Assembly: GCA_012838385.1 (NCBI GenBank)
Contig: DUPL01000012.1
Span: 1-64,000, forward strand
Direction: 5' to 3'
DNA length: 64,000 nt
From: Clostridiaceae bacterium
Lineage (GTDB): Bacteria; Bacillota; Clostridia; UBA1212; DUPL01
Shown: piece after piece, positions 42,202 through 50,705 of the stretch
How positions within the stretch are numbered: the stretch's first letter is position 1
How the letters are laid out: every line of letters begins with the position of its first letter
The notes under the pieces: generated by a model
Told to the model about the DNA's origin: nothing
The model's input: the letters and a program-made list of their open reading frames with translations, nothing else
The model's database searches: none
Translations under genes and position numbers: made by a program

Positions 42202-43035
42202 TTGGAGGTATATGCGCTTGTAGGAGCAAGTGGTACCGGAAAAAGCCACAGAGCATTGTGGGTGGCAAAGGAAAGAAATATTGAATATATAATTGATGAC
42301 GGCCTTTTAATCAGGGGTAATGAGATTATTGCCGGCAAGTCAGCCAAGAGGGAAAAGACCCGTATTGGCTCTATTAAGACTGCCGTTTTTACCAGCGATG
42401 ATCACGCTTTTGAAGTTGCACAGCAGTTAAAGCTGCGCAATGCCAAAAGCATTCTTATTCTTGGTACTTCCGACAACATGGTAAAAAGAATTGCTAAAAG
42501 GCTTGGGTTAAACAAGATAGATAAAACCATATATATCGAAGAAATATCAAGCAAGTTTGAAATACAGCAGGCATTAAATACAAGAAGAAGTGAAGGAAAG
42601 CATGTAATTCCCGTCCCTACCCTGGAGCTGAAAAAAGACTTTTCAGGTTTCATGCTGGATCCTTTGAACATATTAAGAAGAAAAGGTATAGGTGATTATG
42701 AATCCCTGGGTGAAAAGTCAGTTGTAAGGCCAACATTTAGTTATCTTGGAAAATACACCATATCAGACTATACACTTTACCAGCTGGTGGAACATATTGT
42801 GTTGAAAGAAGAAGGAGTTGCAAAACTCGGAAGATTCAGGGCTGAAACAAGCGAATCAGGTATCAGCCTGAATATTGAGTTTGTTTTGTACTATGGATAC
42901 AATATACCGGAGCTGTTTAAAAAACTGAAAGCAAAAATAATTGAGGAAATAGAAAGAATAACATCGATAAATATAGATTCAATAGTCCTTATTGCAAAAA
43001 GTCTTGTTGTCAAACCAAAAAGCAAGGCCAATTAA
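42202..43035 (+). CDS. P-loop NTPase fused to an Asp23/Gls24-like domain
   Basis: 277 residues. Residues 1-160 hold a P-loop, GASGTGKS (8-15), and a strand ending SILILGTSD that suggests an NTPase core. Residues about 185-272 match the Asp23 pattern: GKYTISDYTL, EGVAKLGRF, then SLNIEFVLYYGYNIPELFKKLKA and the final INIDSIVLIAKSL. Asp23 proteins sit at the cell envelope in Firmicutes. The start is a TTG with AGAGGTG about 8 bases upstream. It overlaps the YtxC-like gene by four bases, convergently. Function unknown. Confidence 0.8.
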   Translation: MEVYALVGASGTGKSHRALWVAKERNIEYIIDDGLLIRGNEIIAGKSAKREKTRIGSIKTAVFTSDDHAFEVAQQLKLRNAKSILILGTSDNMVKRIAKRLGLNKIDKTIYIEEISSKFEIQQALNTRRSEGKHVIPVPTLELKKDFSGFMLDPLNILRRKGIGDYESLGEKSVVRPTFSYLGKYTISDYTLYQLVEHIVLKEEGVAKLGRFRAETSESGISLNIEFVLYYGYNIPELFKKLKAKIIEEIERITSINIDSIVLIAKSLVVKPKSKAN

Positions 43036-43781
43036 TTGTTTGAAATAATTATTCTTCCTGCAAAAACACCCTTGATGGTTTCTACAAGTTCAGGATTTCC
43101 ACTTTTGTTTTCATTGTGAATTATGATTCTATTAGGTGCAACAGCGATTAAAGTAGTAACCATCAGATCATCAAGGCTTGCATTTATTGCCATTTTGCTG
43201 TCCACAAAGCCTTCCAGACATTTGAATGTAATATCCATTCCCTCATCGTTATAGATTCTGTGCTGTCCATCTTCCCCAGTAATAATATGCACTTCCTTGT
43301 ATTCAGATTTCTGTTGCTTGACAAAATTCTTCAGAAGTTCAATATATTCCTCATATTCCTTTTGAGCAAGATATTCACTTATACAAATATCAGACAGAGC
43401 CTTTATTCTGTTTATTAGCTCACGCAACCTGAAATTTGCAAAACCGTCAACTGAAATTGTTCTGTGCAATTTCAAGTATTCACTCAAGCTGTGTTCAACT
43501 ATATCGGGATGAACCCTTATACAGGATGCAACATCTATTATCCTTTCAAAAACAACGTATCTGTCATCTTTTTCAAATATCTTTGACTTTATCAAATAGT
43601 ATTTTATTTTTCTTATCAATACATAATCCCAAATATATTCGGCCAAAACCTTGGAAATCTGGTTGATTCCAATCCTGCATTTTACAAAAGGCTCGTCATA
43701 CCGGGCACCAGGCAGTTTTATCATTAAAAAACGCACCAGTTCCTCCCTGTTGCTGACAGATGTAATCCTGAAAGGATACAT
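43032..43781 (-). CDS. YtxC-like sporulation protein
   Basis: 249 residues. The central block ISVDGFANFRLRELINRIKALSD and the following QKEYEEYIELLKNFVKQQ match YtxC, a protein found in endospore formers whose molecular role is not known to me. The N-terminal 80 residues carry IRKIKYYLIKSKIFEKDDR, also like YtxC. No membrane segment or catalytic motif is visible. In Bacillus ytxC is near dnaI and thrS; here it stands between two uncharacterised genes. Confidence 0.75.
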   Translation of the reverse strand: MYPFRITSVSNREELVRFLMIKLPGARYDEPFVKCRIGINQISKVLAEYIWDYVLIRKIKYYLIKSKIFEKDDRYVVFERIIDVASCIRVHPDIVEHSLSEYLKLHRTISVDGFANFRLRELINRIKALSDICISEYLAQKEYEEYIELLKNFVKQQKSEYKEVHIITGEDGQHRIYNDEGMDITFKCLEGFVDSKMAINASLDDLMVTTLIAVAPNRIIIHNENKSGNPELVETIKGVFAGRIIISNN

Positions 43782-43842
43782 AAGCTAACCTCCCTGACTT
43801 CCTGTTTTCATTATATGCTCATACAGGTTGTTCTCGTGCATG

Positions 43843-44550
43843 CTACAACTTGTATATTTGTATTCCTCCGATATCTTCAAGAAGATCGTCGTTCAGTTCC
43901 AAAATATCAATACCTTGTTTTAATAAGAACTCCTTTACCTTACAACCTTCCCTGTGATATTCAAGGCTACCTGTAAGCAAAAGACCCAAATTTTCAATAT
44001 ATCCGCTGCAACCGCCTATGAATCCCCTATCATAACCTTTTAGAATTATATCGTCACCGTTGAAGCAAAAGCACTTGTCTCCCAGCTCTTTTGCTTTTTT
44101 TTCGATGCCTTTGTCGGTTGTCAGAATAAAATCTTTTACACATATGGAGGAACAACCTGCATAACCCTGCCGAACATTGACAAAATTGAATCCTTTGTCT
44201 GTAAAAACTCTTTTCACAATACAATCGGTATATTTTGTATTATGATATATATTTCTTCCCACTTTCAGCGCGTTATATGCAATATTTCCCGGATATTTTG
44301 GCAAAATTTGCGTATTACCTTCAATCAGTTTTATTCCAGTATCCTTCAAAGAATTCAATGTTTTTTTATTAATGTCCTTTGCATATACAAGAGTGTTTTG
44401 GTTAATACAAGTTATCTGCATGTCTGCATGACAGCATACAGCTTCATTGAGATTTGGATGCGGATAAACAAGAATCACATTGCCATATTTTTTTAATTCT
44501 GCAATTATTTTTTCATCAGCCTGACAACTTAAAACAAAGTATAAATTCAT
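43843..44550 (-). CDS. DUF6873-like protein (predicted amidinotransferase-type fold)
   Basis: 235 residues. Repeats of short strand-loop units (VRQGYAGCSSICVKDFILTTDKGI, and FIGGCSGYIENLGLLLTGSLEYH) and the ending LEDIGGIQIYKL resemble the GME/pentein fold used by DUF6873 proteins; this is a resemblance. Several Cys residues are scattered through it, but the pentein catalytic triad is not obvious. The ATG at 44550 has GAGG 8 bases upstream; the longer frame has no support. Confidence 0.7.
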   Translation of the reverse strand: MNLYFVLSCQADEKIIAELKKYGNVILVYPHPNLNEAVCCHADMQITCINQNTLVYAKDINKKTLNSLKDTGIKLIEGNTQILPKYPGNIAYNALKVGRNIYHNTKYTDCIVKRVFTDKGFNFVNVRQGYAGCSSICVKDFILTTDKGIEKKAKELGDKCFCFNGDDIILKGYDRGFIGGCSGYIENLGLLLTGSLEYHREGCKVKEFLLKQGIDILELNDDLLEDIGGIQIYKL

Positions 44551-44651
44551 GTAAATAACCTCATAAAAAAGTTTTTTCAGTGAATAATAACATGGGAATG
44601 CTAAAATTTCAACAATGAACAAACATGTATTAAATAAATTCAACAAGGGAA

Positions 44652-44678
44652 ACATAAGAACGGTGGCATAACTTATGT
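44652..44678. repeat. Inverted repeat before the DUF378 gene
   Basis: ACATAAG and CTTATGT arms separated by 13 bases, ending 22 bases before the start codon. It may be an operator or an RNA hairpin; no T tract follows. Confidence 0.35.
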
Positions 44679-44699
44679 CACAGAAAGGAGCTGAATCAA

Positions 44700-44918
44700 A
44701 TGGCCAGAACAGGTTTTGATAGATTCGCATTAATACTGGTTATAATCGGTGCTATAAACTGGTTGTCGGTGGGGCTGTTCCGATTTGACATCGTAGCTGC
44801 TCTGTTTGGAGGTGCCACGAACCTTGTAAGCAGGATTATATACTCAGTAGTTGGTATTGCAGGAATCTATTCAATCAGTCTTTTGTTCAGGCACAGTCCT
44901 GTTAACGTTAGGGAATAA
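44700..44918 (+). CDS. DUF378 small membrane protein
   Basis: 72 residues with two hydrophobic helices (about 8-30 and 42-63). The core LILVIIGAINWLSVGLF and the VSRIIYSVVGIAGIYSI segment are typical of DUF378 (YuzA-like). AAGGAG lies 9 bases upstream of the ATG. Function unknown; the family is common in Clostridia and Bacilli. Confidence 0.9.
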   Translation: MARTGFDRFALILVIIGAINWLSVGLFRFDIVAALFGGATNLVSRIIYSVVGIAGIYSISLLFRHSPVNVRE

Positions 44919-44998
44919 TTACCCTGAATAATAATAATATATGAGATAATAATATAATTGCCGGTAGTAAACCGGTATAAAAAATGGAGGTATTGAAA

Positions 44999-45193
44999 AT
45001 GGCAAGAAGCAGAAACAAGACTACCTTTGACAAGCTGAAATACGAGATTGCCAATGAAACCGGAATTAATCTTAAGGAAGGTTACAATGGCGATTTGACT
45101 TCCAGAGAAGCTGGTACAATCGGCGGAAACATTGTTCGTAAAGTTTTTGAAAGCTATACCGGAAACAATTATTATACAGGTAAACCTCAATAA
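44999..45193 (+). CDS. Alpha/beta-type small acid-soluble spore protein
   Basis: 64 residues. SASPs coat and protect spore DNA and are degraded at germination. Family signatures are complete: KYEIANETGINL containing the GPR protease site after Glu, and NGDLTSREAGTIGGNIVRK. The ATG at 44999 has GGAGG 8 bases upstream; an in-frame ATG at 44984 precedes that site. A strong terminator follows, so it is probably monocistronic. A forespore (SigG) promoter is expected but I could not place one with correct spacing. Confidence 0.95.
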   Translation: MARSRNKTTFDKLKYEIANETGINLKEGYNGDLTSREAGTIGGNIVRKVFESYTGNNYYTGKPQ

Positions 45194-45210
45194 GGTTTGC
45201 CTCTAACCAA

Positions 45211-45246
45211 AAGGGACCAGAGAGTTTTCTCTGGTTCCTTTTTTGC
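45211..45246 (+). terminator. Terminator of the SASP gene
   Basis: Arms 45211-45223 and 45228-45240 make a 13-position stem (one G-U pair) around a 4-base loop, followed by six T. Confidence 0.92.
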
Positions 45247-45302
45247 TTTGTATTGGTTATTTAATTTCACCTTTAATCATATTTATTACAAAGGGATGTG
45301 AT

Positions 45303-45572
45303 ATGATGATAAGAATCATTGTTGTTTTTGCAGTAACCACCTTGTTTGTCTTCTTTCCTGAAATCTTCCCCAGGTGCGAATACTGTAGAAAAATAAAACT
45401 AAGAAAGTGTTTTCAGTTTCATAAAAGCGTAAGCCTTAAGTTGACTTACAAAGGCAATCTGTCTCTGTGCAAAAAATGCTGCAAGAAATATAATTTTACA
45501 TCCCTGGACAAATTCAGGAAACACATGCGCGTGGAAAAAAGAATAGAATACACAGTCAGGTACAACCTGTAA
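45303..45572 (+). CDS. Small membrane-anchored Cys4 protein, unknown
   Basis: 89 residues: one N-terminal hydrophobic helix (about 3-20), then C25-x2-C28 and a second CKKC pair about 30 residues later, a zinc-ribbon-like arrangement with many Lys and Arg. The start at 45303 follows AAGGGA by 6 bases. Not a family I recognise. It is convergent with ndoA, three bases away. Confidence 0.6.
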   Translation: MMIRIIVVFAVTTLFVFFPEIFPRCEYCRKIKLRKCFQFHKSVSLKLTYKGNLSLCKKCCKKYNFTSLDKFRKHMRVEKRIEYTVRYNL

Positions 45573-45575
45573 CTA

Positions 45576-45935
45576 CTATGTATCCCCTGGATTTGCCAAT
45601 CCCAAACTAATCAAAAGTGCCTTATCAATCTTCTTCATAAGTACCGGATCTAAAACGCAGACTCTTTCTCTCAAACGCCTCTTGTCGATAGTCCGCAACT
45701 GTTCCAACAAAACAACTGAATTTTTACTTAGCCCTTTATACTCGTTCGCATTCAATTCCAAATGAGTGGGCAGCTTCGATTTATTCACCTGTGATGTTAC
45801 GGCAGCAACAATAATGGTTGGACTATATTTGTTTCCAATATCGTTCTGCACAACCAAAACAGGTCGTACACCACCTTGTTCCGAACCAACTACAGGACTT
45901 AAATCCGCGTAATAAATATCTCCTCTTTTGATCAC
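45576..45935 (-). CDS. ndoA: EndoA/MazF-type mRNA interferase toxin
   Basis: Endoribonuclease of the MazEF class that cuts mRNA at short sequences. 119 residues, close to the 116 of B. subtilis Ndo[21 protein letters not shown] and [11 protein letters not shown]-type motifs are intact, including the catalytic Arg and the SEQGG loop. The GTG at 45935 has GGGAG 8 bases upstream, and gives the same N-terminus as NdoA; upstream GTG codons are not supported. It follows its antitoxin ndoAI. Confidence 0.95.
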   Translation of the reverse strand: MIKRGDIYYADLSPVVGSEQGGVRPVLVVQNDIGNKYSPTIIVAAVTSQVNKSKLPTHLELNANEYKGLSKNSVVLLEQLRTIDKRRLRERVCVLDPVLMKKIDKALLISLGLANPGDT

Positions 45936-45950
45936 AAGATTCACTCCCAC

Positions 45951-46241
45951 TTATGTTTTTGGAGGTTTTATGCCGTTTTTATCATCTGACTCCAATATAG
46001 ACATTACTTCATTTTCAATATGCAGAAACTCCTCAGCTATCTTTAGATTTATATCTGCCATTTCCTGATAGCCTTTTTCCATTTGCCTGACCAGTTCTTC
46101 CTGCTTTGTCTTCTTAAGAAGATCATGCAATGCTGTTTGAACAACTTGATCCAAAGAAGAATTGTTCTCCTTTGCCAGGGCTTCTGCTTCATTAAGTAAG
46201 TCAGATGAAATAGTAATAAGTACTTTTTTGAATTCAGGCAT
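45951..46241 (-). CDS. ndoAI: EndoAI/MazE-type antitoxin (ribbon-helix-helix)
   Basis: 96 residues. N-terminal ribbon-helix-helix MPEFKKVLITISSDLLNEAEALAKENNSS (shown in part) forms the DNA-binding dimer; the acidic C-terminus wraps the toxin. The ATG at 46241 has GGAGGG 8 bases upstream. The alr-ndoAI-ndoA order is as in B. subtilis. An imperfect inverted repeat just upstream could serve autoregulation. Confidence 0.92.
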   Translation of the reverse strand: MPEFKKVLITISSDLLNEAEALAKENNSSLDQVVQTALHDLLKKTKQEELVRQMEKGYQEMADINLKIAEEFLHIENEVMSILESDDKNGIKPPKT

Positions 46242-46263
46242 TAACCAAACCCTCCAACTAAAG

Positions 46264-46291
46264 TGTATCCATTTTTTCCGAAGTGAATACA
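46264..46291. repeat. Imperfect inverted repeat upstream of ndoAI
   Basis: TGTATCC and GAATACA arms (one mismatch) separated by 14 bases, between the ndoAI promoter and its start codon. A possible binding site for the RHH antitoxin. Confidence 0.3.
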
Positions 46292-46316
46292 TTATCAATA
46301 AAAATTTTTCAATTTT

Positions 46317-46345
46317 ATTTTATTTTCCTACCATTCCAAAGTCAA
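46317..46345 (-). promoter_or_regulatory. Promoter of ndoAI-ndoA
   Basis: TTGACT (46345-46340), a 17-base spacer and TAAAAT (46322-46317) on the minus strand, starting just after the alr stop, so the toxin-antitoxin pair can be expressed apart from alr. Confidence 0.65.
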
Positions 46346-46350
46346 TGTCA

Positions 46351-47529
46351 CTAATTGTCAGGACAAATATAGTTTAGGACATTGATAATCTCGCCATTCT
46401 TTATGTAAATGCGAGGGACCCTTTTGCCAACCAAACTAATTATCTCATAATTTATCGTCCCCATTATGTCTGCCAGTTCCTCACATGTTATACTTTTATT
46501 CATCTGCGAACCAAATAGAACAACTTCATCACCAATCTCAGGTTTCTTTTCAAAATCTGTAACATCCGCCATGCACTGATCCATGCAAATCCTTCCCACT
46601 ATCGGTGCATACTCCCCATTTATAAGTACCTTTGATTTGCCGCTTAAAAGTCTTGAATATCCGTCTGCATATCCAATGGTGATTGTTGCTATTGTTCTTT
46701 TAGCATCTGTTCTGTATGTACTCCCATAACTTATACTTGTATCCTTTTCCACAGTCTTGACCATATTCACGCCAGCCTTTAATGTCATTGCAGGCTTTAG
46801 ATTCAAATCATACTTTCTGGTATATTCGGACGGGTAATGTCCGTACAGAATAATACCTGCCCGTACCATGTCAAGATGCATTGAGGGATACTGAACTATG
46901 GCACCACTGTTTGCAACATGTAAAATAGGTATGTGTATGCCTATCCTCTTTAGTTCATTTACTATGCTCATGAACATCTCAAACTGATTACGGGTGTAAG
47001 TCCTGTCTTCCGTGTCCGCCTGAGCAAAGTGGGTAAACAAACCTTCCACGATTAGTCCTTTTAATGAAGATATCTTCATTACATCCTTTACAGCACTATA
47101 ACCAGGCAGGAATCCAACCCTTCCCATTCCCGTATCTACTTTTACATGAACCTTGATTGTTGCGTTTTCAGCCAAAGCCACATCCGACAAATATTTGGCC
47201 AGTTCATGGCTGTATATTGTCTGAGTTATATCATACTTAATAAGTTCTTTTGCTCTTCTAGGATCTGTATAGCTTAGAACCAATATTGGTACCTCTATTC
47301 CATTCTTTCTGAGCTGTATGGCTTCATCCAAAATAGCAACTCCAAGCCTTGATACTCCATTATCAATAAGCGTGTTTGCGACCTCCATGGCGCCATGGCC
47401 ATATCCGTCAGCCTTCACAATCCCCATAATTTCCGCATTAGGTTTGGTAATACGTCTAACTTCCCTGACATTATTGCTTATCGCATCCAAATCAATTTCC
47501 GCCCACGCCCTGTTATACCTGAAATCCAT
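46351..47529 (-). CDS. alr: Alanine racemase
   Basis: PLP enzyme making D-alanine for peptidoglycan. 392 residues. The PLP-binding Lys39 lies in VKADGYGHGA, and the second catalytic base Tyr is in SISYGSTYR. It follows nnr by 9 bases and precedes the EndoA toxin-antitoxin pair. Confidence 0.97.
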   Translation of the reverse strand: MDFRYNRAWAEIDLDAISNNVREVRRITKPNAEIMGIVKADGYGHGAMEVANTLIDNGVSRLGVAILDEAIQLRKNGIEVPILVLSYTDPRRAKELIKYDITQTIYSHELAKYLSDVALAENATIKVHVKVDTGMGRVGFLPGYSAVKDVMKISSLKGLIVEGLFTHFAQADTEDRTYTRNQFEMFMSIVNELKRIGIHIPILHVANSGAIVQYPSMHLDMVRAGIILYGHYPSEYTRKYDLNLKPAMTLKAGVNMVKTVEKDTSISYGSTYRTDAKRTIATITIGYADGYSRLLSGKSKVLINGEYAPIVGRICMDQCMADVTDFEKKPEIGDEVVLFGSQMNKSITCEELADIMGTINYEIISLVGKRVPRIYIKNGEIINVLNYICPDN

Positions 47530-47538
47530 ACAATTACC

Positions 47539-49047
47539 TCACCAATCTATTCTCAAAACCTGTGGAAGCATATTAATCAAGTCGCCTGAAAGCATTGATT
47601 CTTCTCCATAAAGCTCCCTTGCCTTGTCTCCACAAAGACCATGAACCAACACTCCATATCTTGCAGCATCATATAGATTCATTCTTGTAGCAAATGCAGC
47701 GATTATACCGCAAAGTACATCACCGGAACCGCATACAGCCATTCCAGGATTACCTGTACCGTTTACCGTAAATGAAGCCTTGCTGCTTGTTATGGTTGAT
47801 GCGCCTTTCAAAACAGTTATTATTCCCTTGTCATTAAAGTACCCAGCATCCTTGATTCTATCTCCCAAACTACTTCCTGTCAAACGACTGAATTCTACAT
47901 AATGGGGAGTAATTACAATATTCTCTCCTGCAAGTTCGTTGCTTCTTCCTTCAAAGGCATTAATGCCGTCTGCATCTAGAATTACTTTTACATCCTTGTT
48001 CTTCAATTCACTTATCAATCTTCTTACAAATACTTTTGTCGTCTCCCTGATGCCAAGACCTGGTCCTATTACTACAGAATCACAAGTAAGAACATATTTC
48101 AGGACCTCTTCAATATGCTCTTCTCTAAAGAAACCGTCATCATTGTCTCCTATGGGTATCTTGACAGGTTCCCTTAATACACTCTCAAAAACAGTCAATA
48201 GACCTGCTGGAGAAAGCATAAACACATATCCTGCCCCGCTTCTCAAAGCGCTTTCAGCACATAGCATGGCTGCACCAGTCATGCCCCTGCTGCCAGCAAC
48301 AACACATATTTTCCCATAATCCCCTTTATGGGTGTCTTTCTCCCTATTTCCAACAATATTTGATAGATTAAATCCTTCATCCAAATATTCATTGTTTCCA
48401 GCAAACATTTTTTTCACAAAAGAAGGAATACCGATGTCGGACACATAAAGCTTTCCGCAGTATTCCCTTCCAGGATAAATTACGTTTCCAGTTTTCAAGT
48501 CTGAAAGAACCACAGTAATATCAGCCTTTACACAGTAATGCGACACTTTTCCACTATCTCCGTATACTCCTGAAGGCATATCTACGGAAATAATCAGTTT
48601 CCCAGACCTGTTTATACAGTCAATAACACGAGCTGGCTCTTCCCCTATTTCTCCTTTGAAACCGATGCCGAAGATACAATCAAGAATAACATCGCAATCC
48701 TTTAACACAAAATCTATATCACAACTCTTTGCCTTATGCATCTCCACATTTTCTTTTTCCAGTATCCGTCTGTGTAATTCCACGTTTTCATTTGCTTTTT
48801 CGCCTACCATAATTGCATTGACACTGTATCCCAAATTGCCAAGCTTTCTCAATGCTGCCAATCCGTCAGCCCCATTATTTCCACCACCACATATTGCAAC
48901 AATTCTTTTGGAATTGCCTGCATGATTTACAACACAATCCTTTATGCTGCTGGCTGCATTCTCCATAAGAGCAATTGTGTTTAACCCCAATGTCTCTTCA
49001 CAATACTTGTCAATTTTCTTCATTTCATCAGTAAATACAATGCGCAT
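47539..49047 (-). CDS. nnr: Bifunctional NAD(P)HX epimerase / dehydratase
   Basis: Repairs hydrated NAD(P)H. 502 residues: N-terminal YjeF_N epimerase (about 1-210) with ICGGGNNGADGLAA and a C-terminal carbohydrate-kinase-like dehydratase (about 225-495) with VVAGSRGMTGAA, VIGPGLG and the catalytic-type GNPGMAVCGSGDVL. The ATG at 49047 is preceded by a GGGGGTG site; a longer frame upstream overlaps ecfT and is not supported. Confidence 0.95.
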   Translation of the reverse strand: MRIVFTDEMKKIDKYCEETLGLNTIALMENAASSIKDCVVNHAGNSKRIVAICGGGNNGADGLAALRKLGNLGYSVNAIMVGEKANENVELHRRILEKENVEMHKAKSCDIDFVLKDCDVILDCIFGIGFKGEIGEEPARVIDCINRSGKLIISVDMPSGVYGDSGKVSHYCVKADITVVLSDLKTGNVIYPGREYCGKLYVSDIGIPSFVKKMFAGNNEYLDEGFNLSNIVGNREKDTHKGDYGKICVVAGSRGMTGAAMLCAESALRSGAGYVFMLSPAGLLTVFESVLREPVKIPIGDNDDGFFREEHIEEVLKYVLTCDSVVIGPGLGIRETTKVFVRRLISELKNKDVKVILDADGINAFEGRSNELAGENIVITPHYVEFSRLTGSSLGDRIKDAGYFNDKGIITVLKGASTITSSKASFTVNGTGNPGMAVCGSGDVLCGIIAAFATRMNLYDAARYGVLVHGLCGDKARELYGEESMLSGDLINMLPQVLRIDW

Positions 49048-49058
49048 ATGGACACCCC

Positions 49059-49856
49059 CTAGAAAAAGATTCTGCTCAGGATAACAAGAACACCAAACAC
49101 AATAAAAAACGAAGTCAATACAATATCTGCCTTTGAAAATTGCAGCACTCTGTACCTTGTACGATTCTTTCCACCTCTGTAGCATCTTGCTTCCATTGCA
49201 GTTGCCAAATCTGTAGCTCTTCTAAAGGCACCAATAAACAGTGGCACCAATACAGGTATGAAACTGCGTATTTTTTCCCGTAGTTTTTTTGAATCAAAAT
49301 CCGCACCTCTTGATGCCTGTGCACGCATGATTCTTTCAGTTTCTTCTGCAAAGGTAGGTATGAATCTCAAGGCAATTGAAATCATCATTGCAATATCATG
49401 GGCAGGAAAGCCAATAACACTCAAGGGAGACATAATTCTTTCCAGACCGTCAGTAAGCATGATTGAGGTGGTTGTATAAGTCAAAAGTGAAGCTCCAGCC
49501 ACAAGTAGAAGAATTCTCAGTATCATTTGTATGCTGAAGAGGATGCCTTCCTTGTATATGTCGATGAATCCTATGCTTAATAAAAGTGTTTCCCCCTGAT
49601 ACAAAAAGATATTAAGAATTACTGTAAATATAATTAAAAACACTATTGGCCTCAGGCTTCTTAAAACCATGCGGATTCCTACGCGGGAAGAAACAATAGC
49701 CAGAATCAAAAAGAACATGGCAATGGCATAACCCACAAAATTGTTTATCAAAAGAACAATTACCATATAAGCAAAAGTCATTGTCAACTTTGTACGGGGG
49801 TCTGATCTATGGAATATGGATTCACCGGGTACATATTGTCCAATTGATATGTTCAT
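49059..49856 (-). CDS. ecfT: ECF transporter transmembrane protein EcfT
   Basis: Membrane scaffold of the energy-coupling factor module shared by vitamin S-components. 265 residues with four to five hydrophobic segments (about 28-50, 62-90, 110-130, 240-260). The coupling helices contain the two Ala-Arg motifs of the family, seen as RAQASRGADF and AMEARCYRGG. It overlaps ecfA2 by four bases. Confidence 0.95.
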   Translation of the reverse strand: MNISIGQYVPGESIFHRSDPRTKLTMTFAYMVIVLLINNFVGYAIAMFFLILAIVSSRVGIRMVLRSLRPIVFLIIFTVILNIFLYQGETLLLSIGFIDIYKEGILFSIQMILRILLLVAGASLLTYTTTSIMLTDGLERIMSPLSVIGFPAHDIAMMISIALRFIPTFAEETERIMRAQASRGADFDSKKLREKIRSFIPVLVPLFIGAFRRATDLATAMEARCYRGGKNRTRYRVLQFSKADIVLTSFFIVFGVLVILSRIFF

Positions 49857-50701
49857 CTCTTACTCCTTATATGTCGTAAAATTTCTTCTTTTGCTTCCTC
49901 AATAGTCAAAATATCCTCACGTATGTCCGGATTAATCTTCTTTAGGTTGCACATCAACCTTGTCACCTGGGGAATTGATAGTCCTATCTCGTCAAGTTTG
50001 TCTGCCTGCATGAATATTTCCCTCGGACAGCCTGTCATGACTACTCGGCCCTTGTTCATTACAACAACATAGTCAGTAAGCCTTGCTATGTCATCCATAC
50101 TGTGGGATACCAGTACTACTGTTACTCCCTTTTCCTTGTTAAGCTTTTTTATAAATGCAAGAATTTCATCCCTACCAGCAGGATCAAGTCCAGCCGCTGG
50201 TTCGTCAAGTATAAGGTATTCAGGTTTCATTACAATAACACCAGCTATTGCACATCTTCTCTTCTGTCCGCCTGATATCTCATAAATGGATTTATCCAAA
50301 ATGGATTTGTCCAAGCCAACTATTTCAGCAGCCTCCAATACTCTCTCAGCCATCTGTTCCTCAGTCAGATTTTCTCTCTTTAAGCCAAATGCTATATCCT
50401 TGAATACAGTCTCCTCAAACAGCTGGTATTCAGGGTATTGAAAAACCAGACCTACCTTTCTCCTTATCTCTCTTATGTTCGCATTATTAATCAACTGTTC
50501 GTCTATATAAACCCTGCCAGTTTCAGGTCTTAATATTCCATTCAAATGCTGCACCAAAGTCGATTTTCCACAACCGGTGTGTCCAATAATACCTATGAAG
50601 TCTCCTTTTTTCAACTCAATACTAACATCTATCAGGGCTTCTTTTTCAAAAGGTGTCCCTCTCATGTATGAATAAAACAGGTTTTCAACTCTAATTGACA
50701 T
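49853..50701 (-). CDS. ecfA2: ECF transporter ATPase EcfA2
   Basis: 282 residues. Walker A GHTGCGKST (about 39-47), signature SGGQKRRCAIAG, Walker B YLILDEPAAGLDP. The C-terminal extension typical of EcfA proteins is present. The ATG at 50701 has GAGG 7 bases upstream and begins MSIRVENL; upstream codons are not needed. It lies 4 bases after the ecfA1 stop. Confidence 0.95.
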   Translation of the reverse strand: MSIRVENLFYSYMRGTPFEKEALIDVSIELKKGDFIGIIGHTGCGKSTLVQHLNGILRPETGRVYIDEQLINNANIREIRRKVGLVFQYPEYQLFEETVFKDIAFGLKRENLTEEQMAERVLEAAEIVGLDKSILDKSIYEISGGQKRRCAIAGVIVMKPEYLILDEPAAGLDPAGRDEILAFIKKLNKEKGVTVVLVSHSMDDIARLTDYVVVMNKGRVVMTGCPREIFMQADKLDEIGLSIPQVTRLMCNLKKINPDIREDILTIEEAKEEILRHIRSKR

Positions 50702-50705
50702 CCCT

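Noticed and set aside
44926-44958. SigG promoter for the SASP gene
   Set aside because: A GAATA and a GATAATA are visible but only 14 bases apart instead of 17-18.
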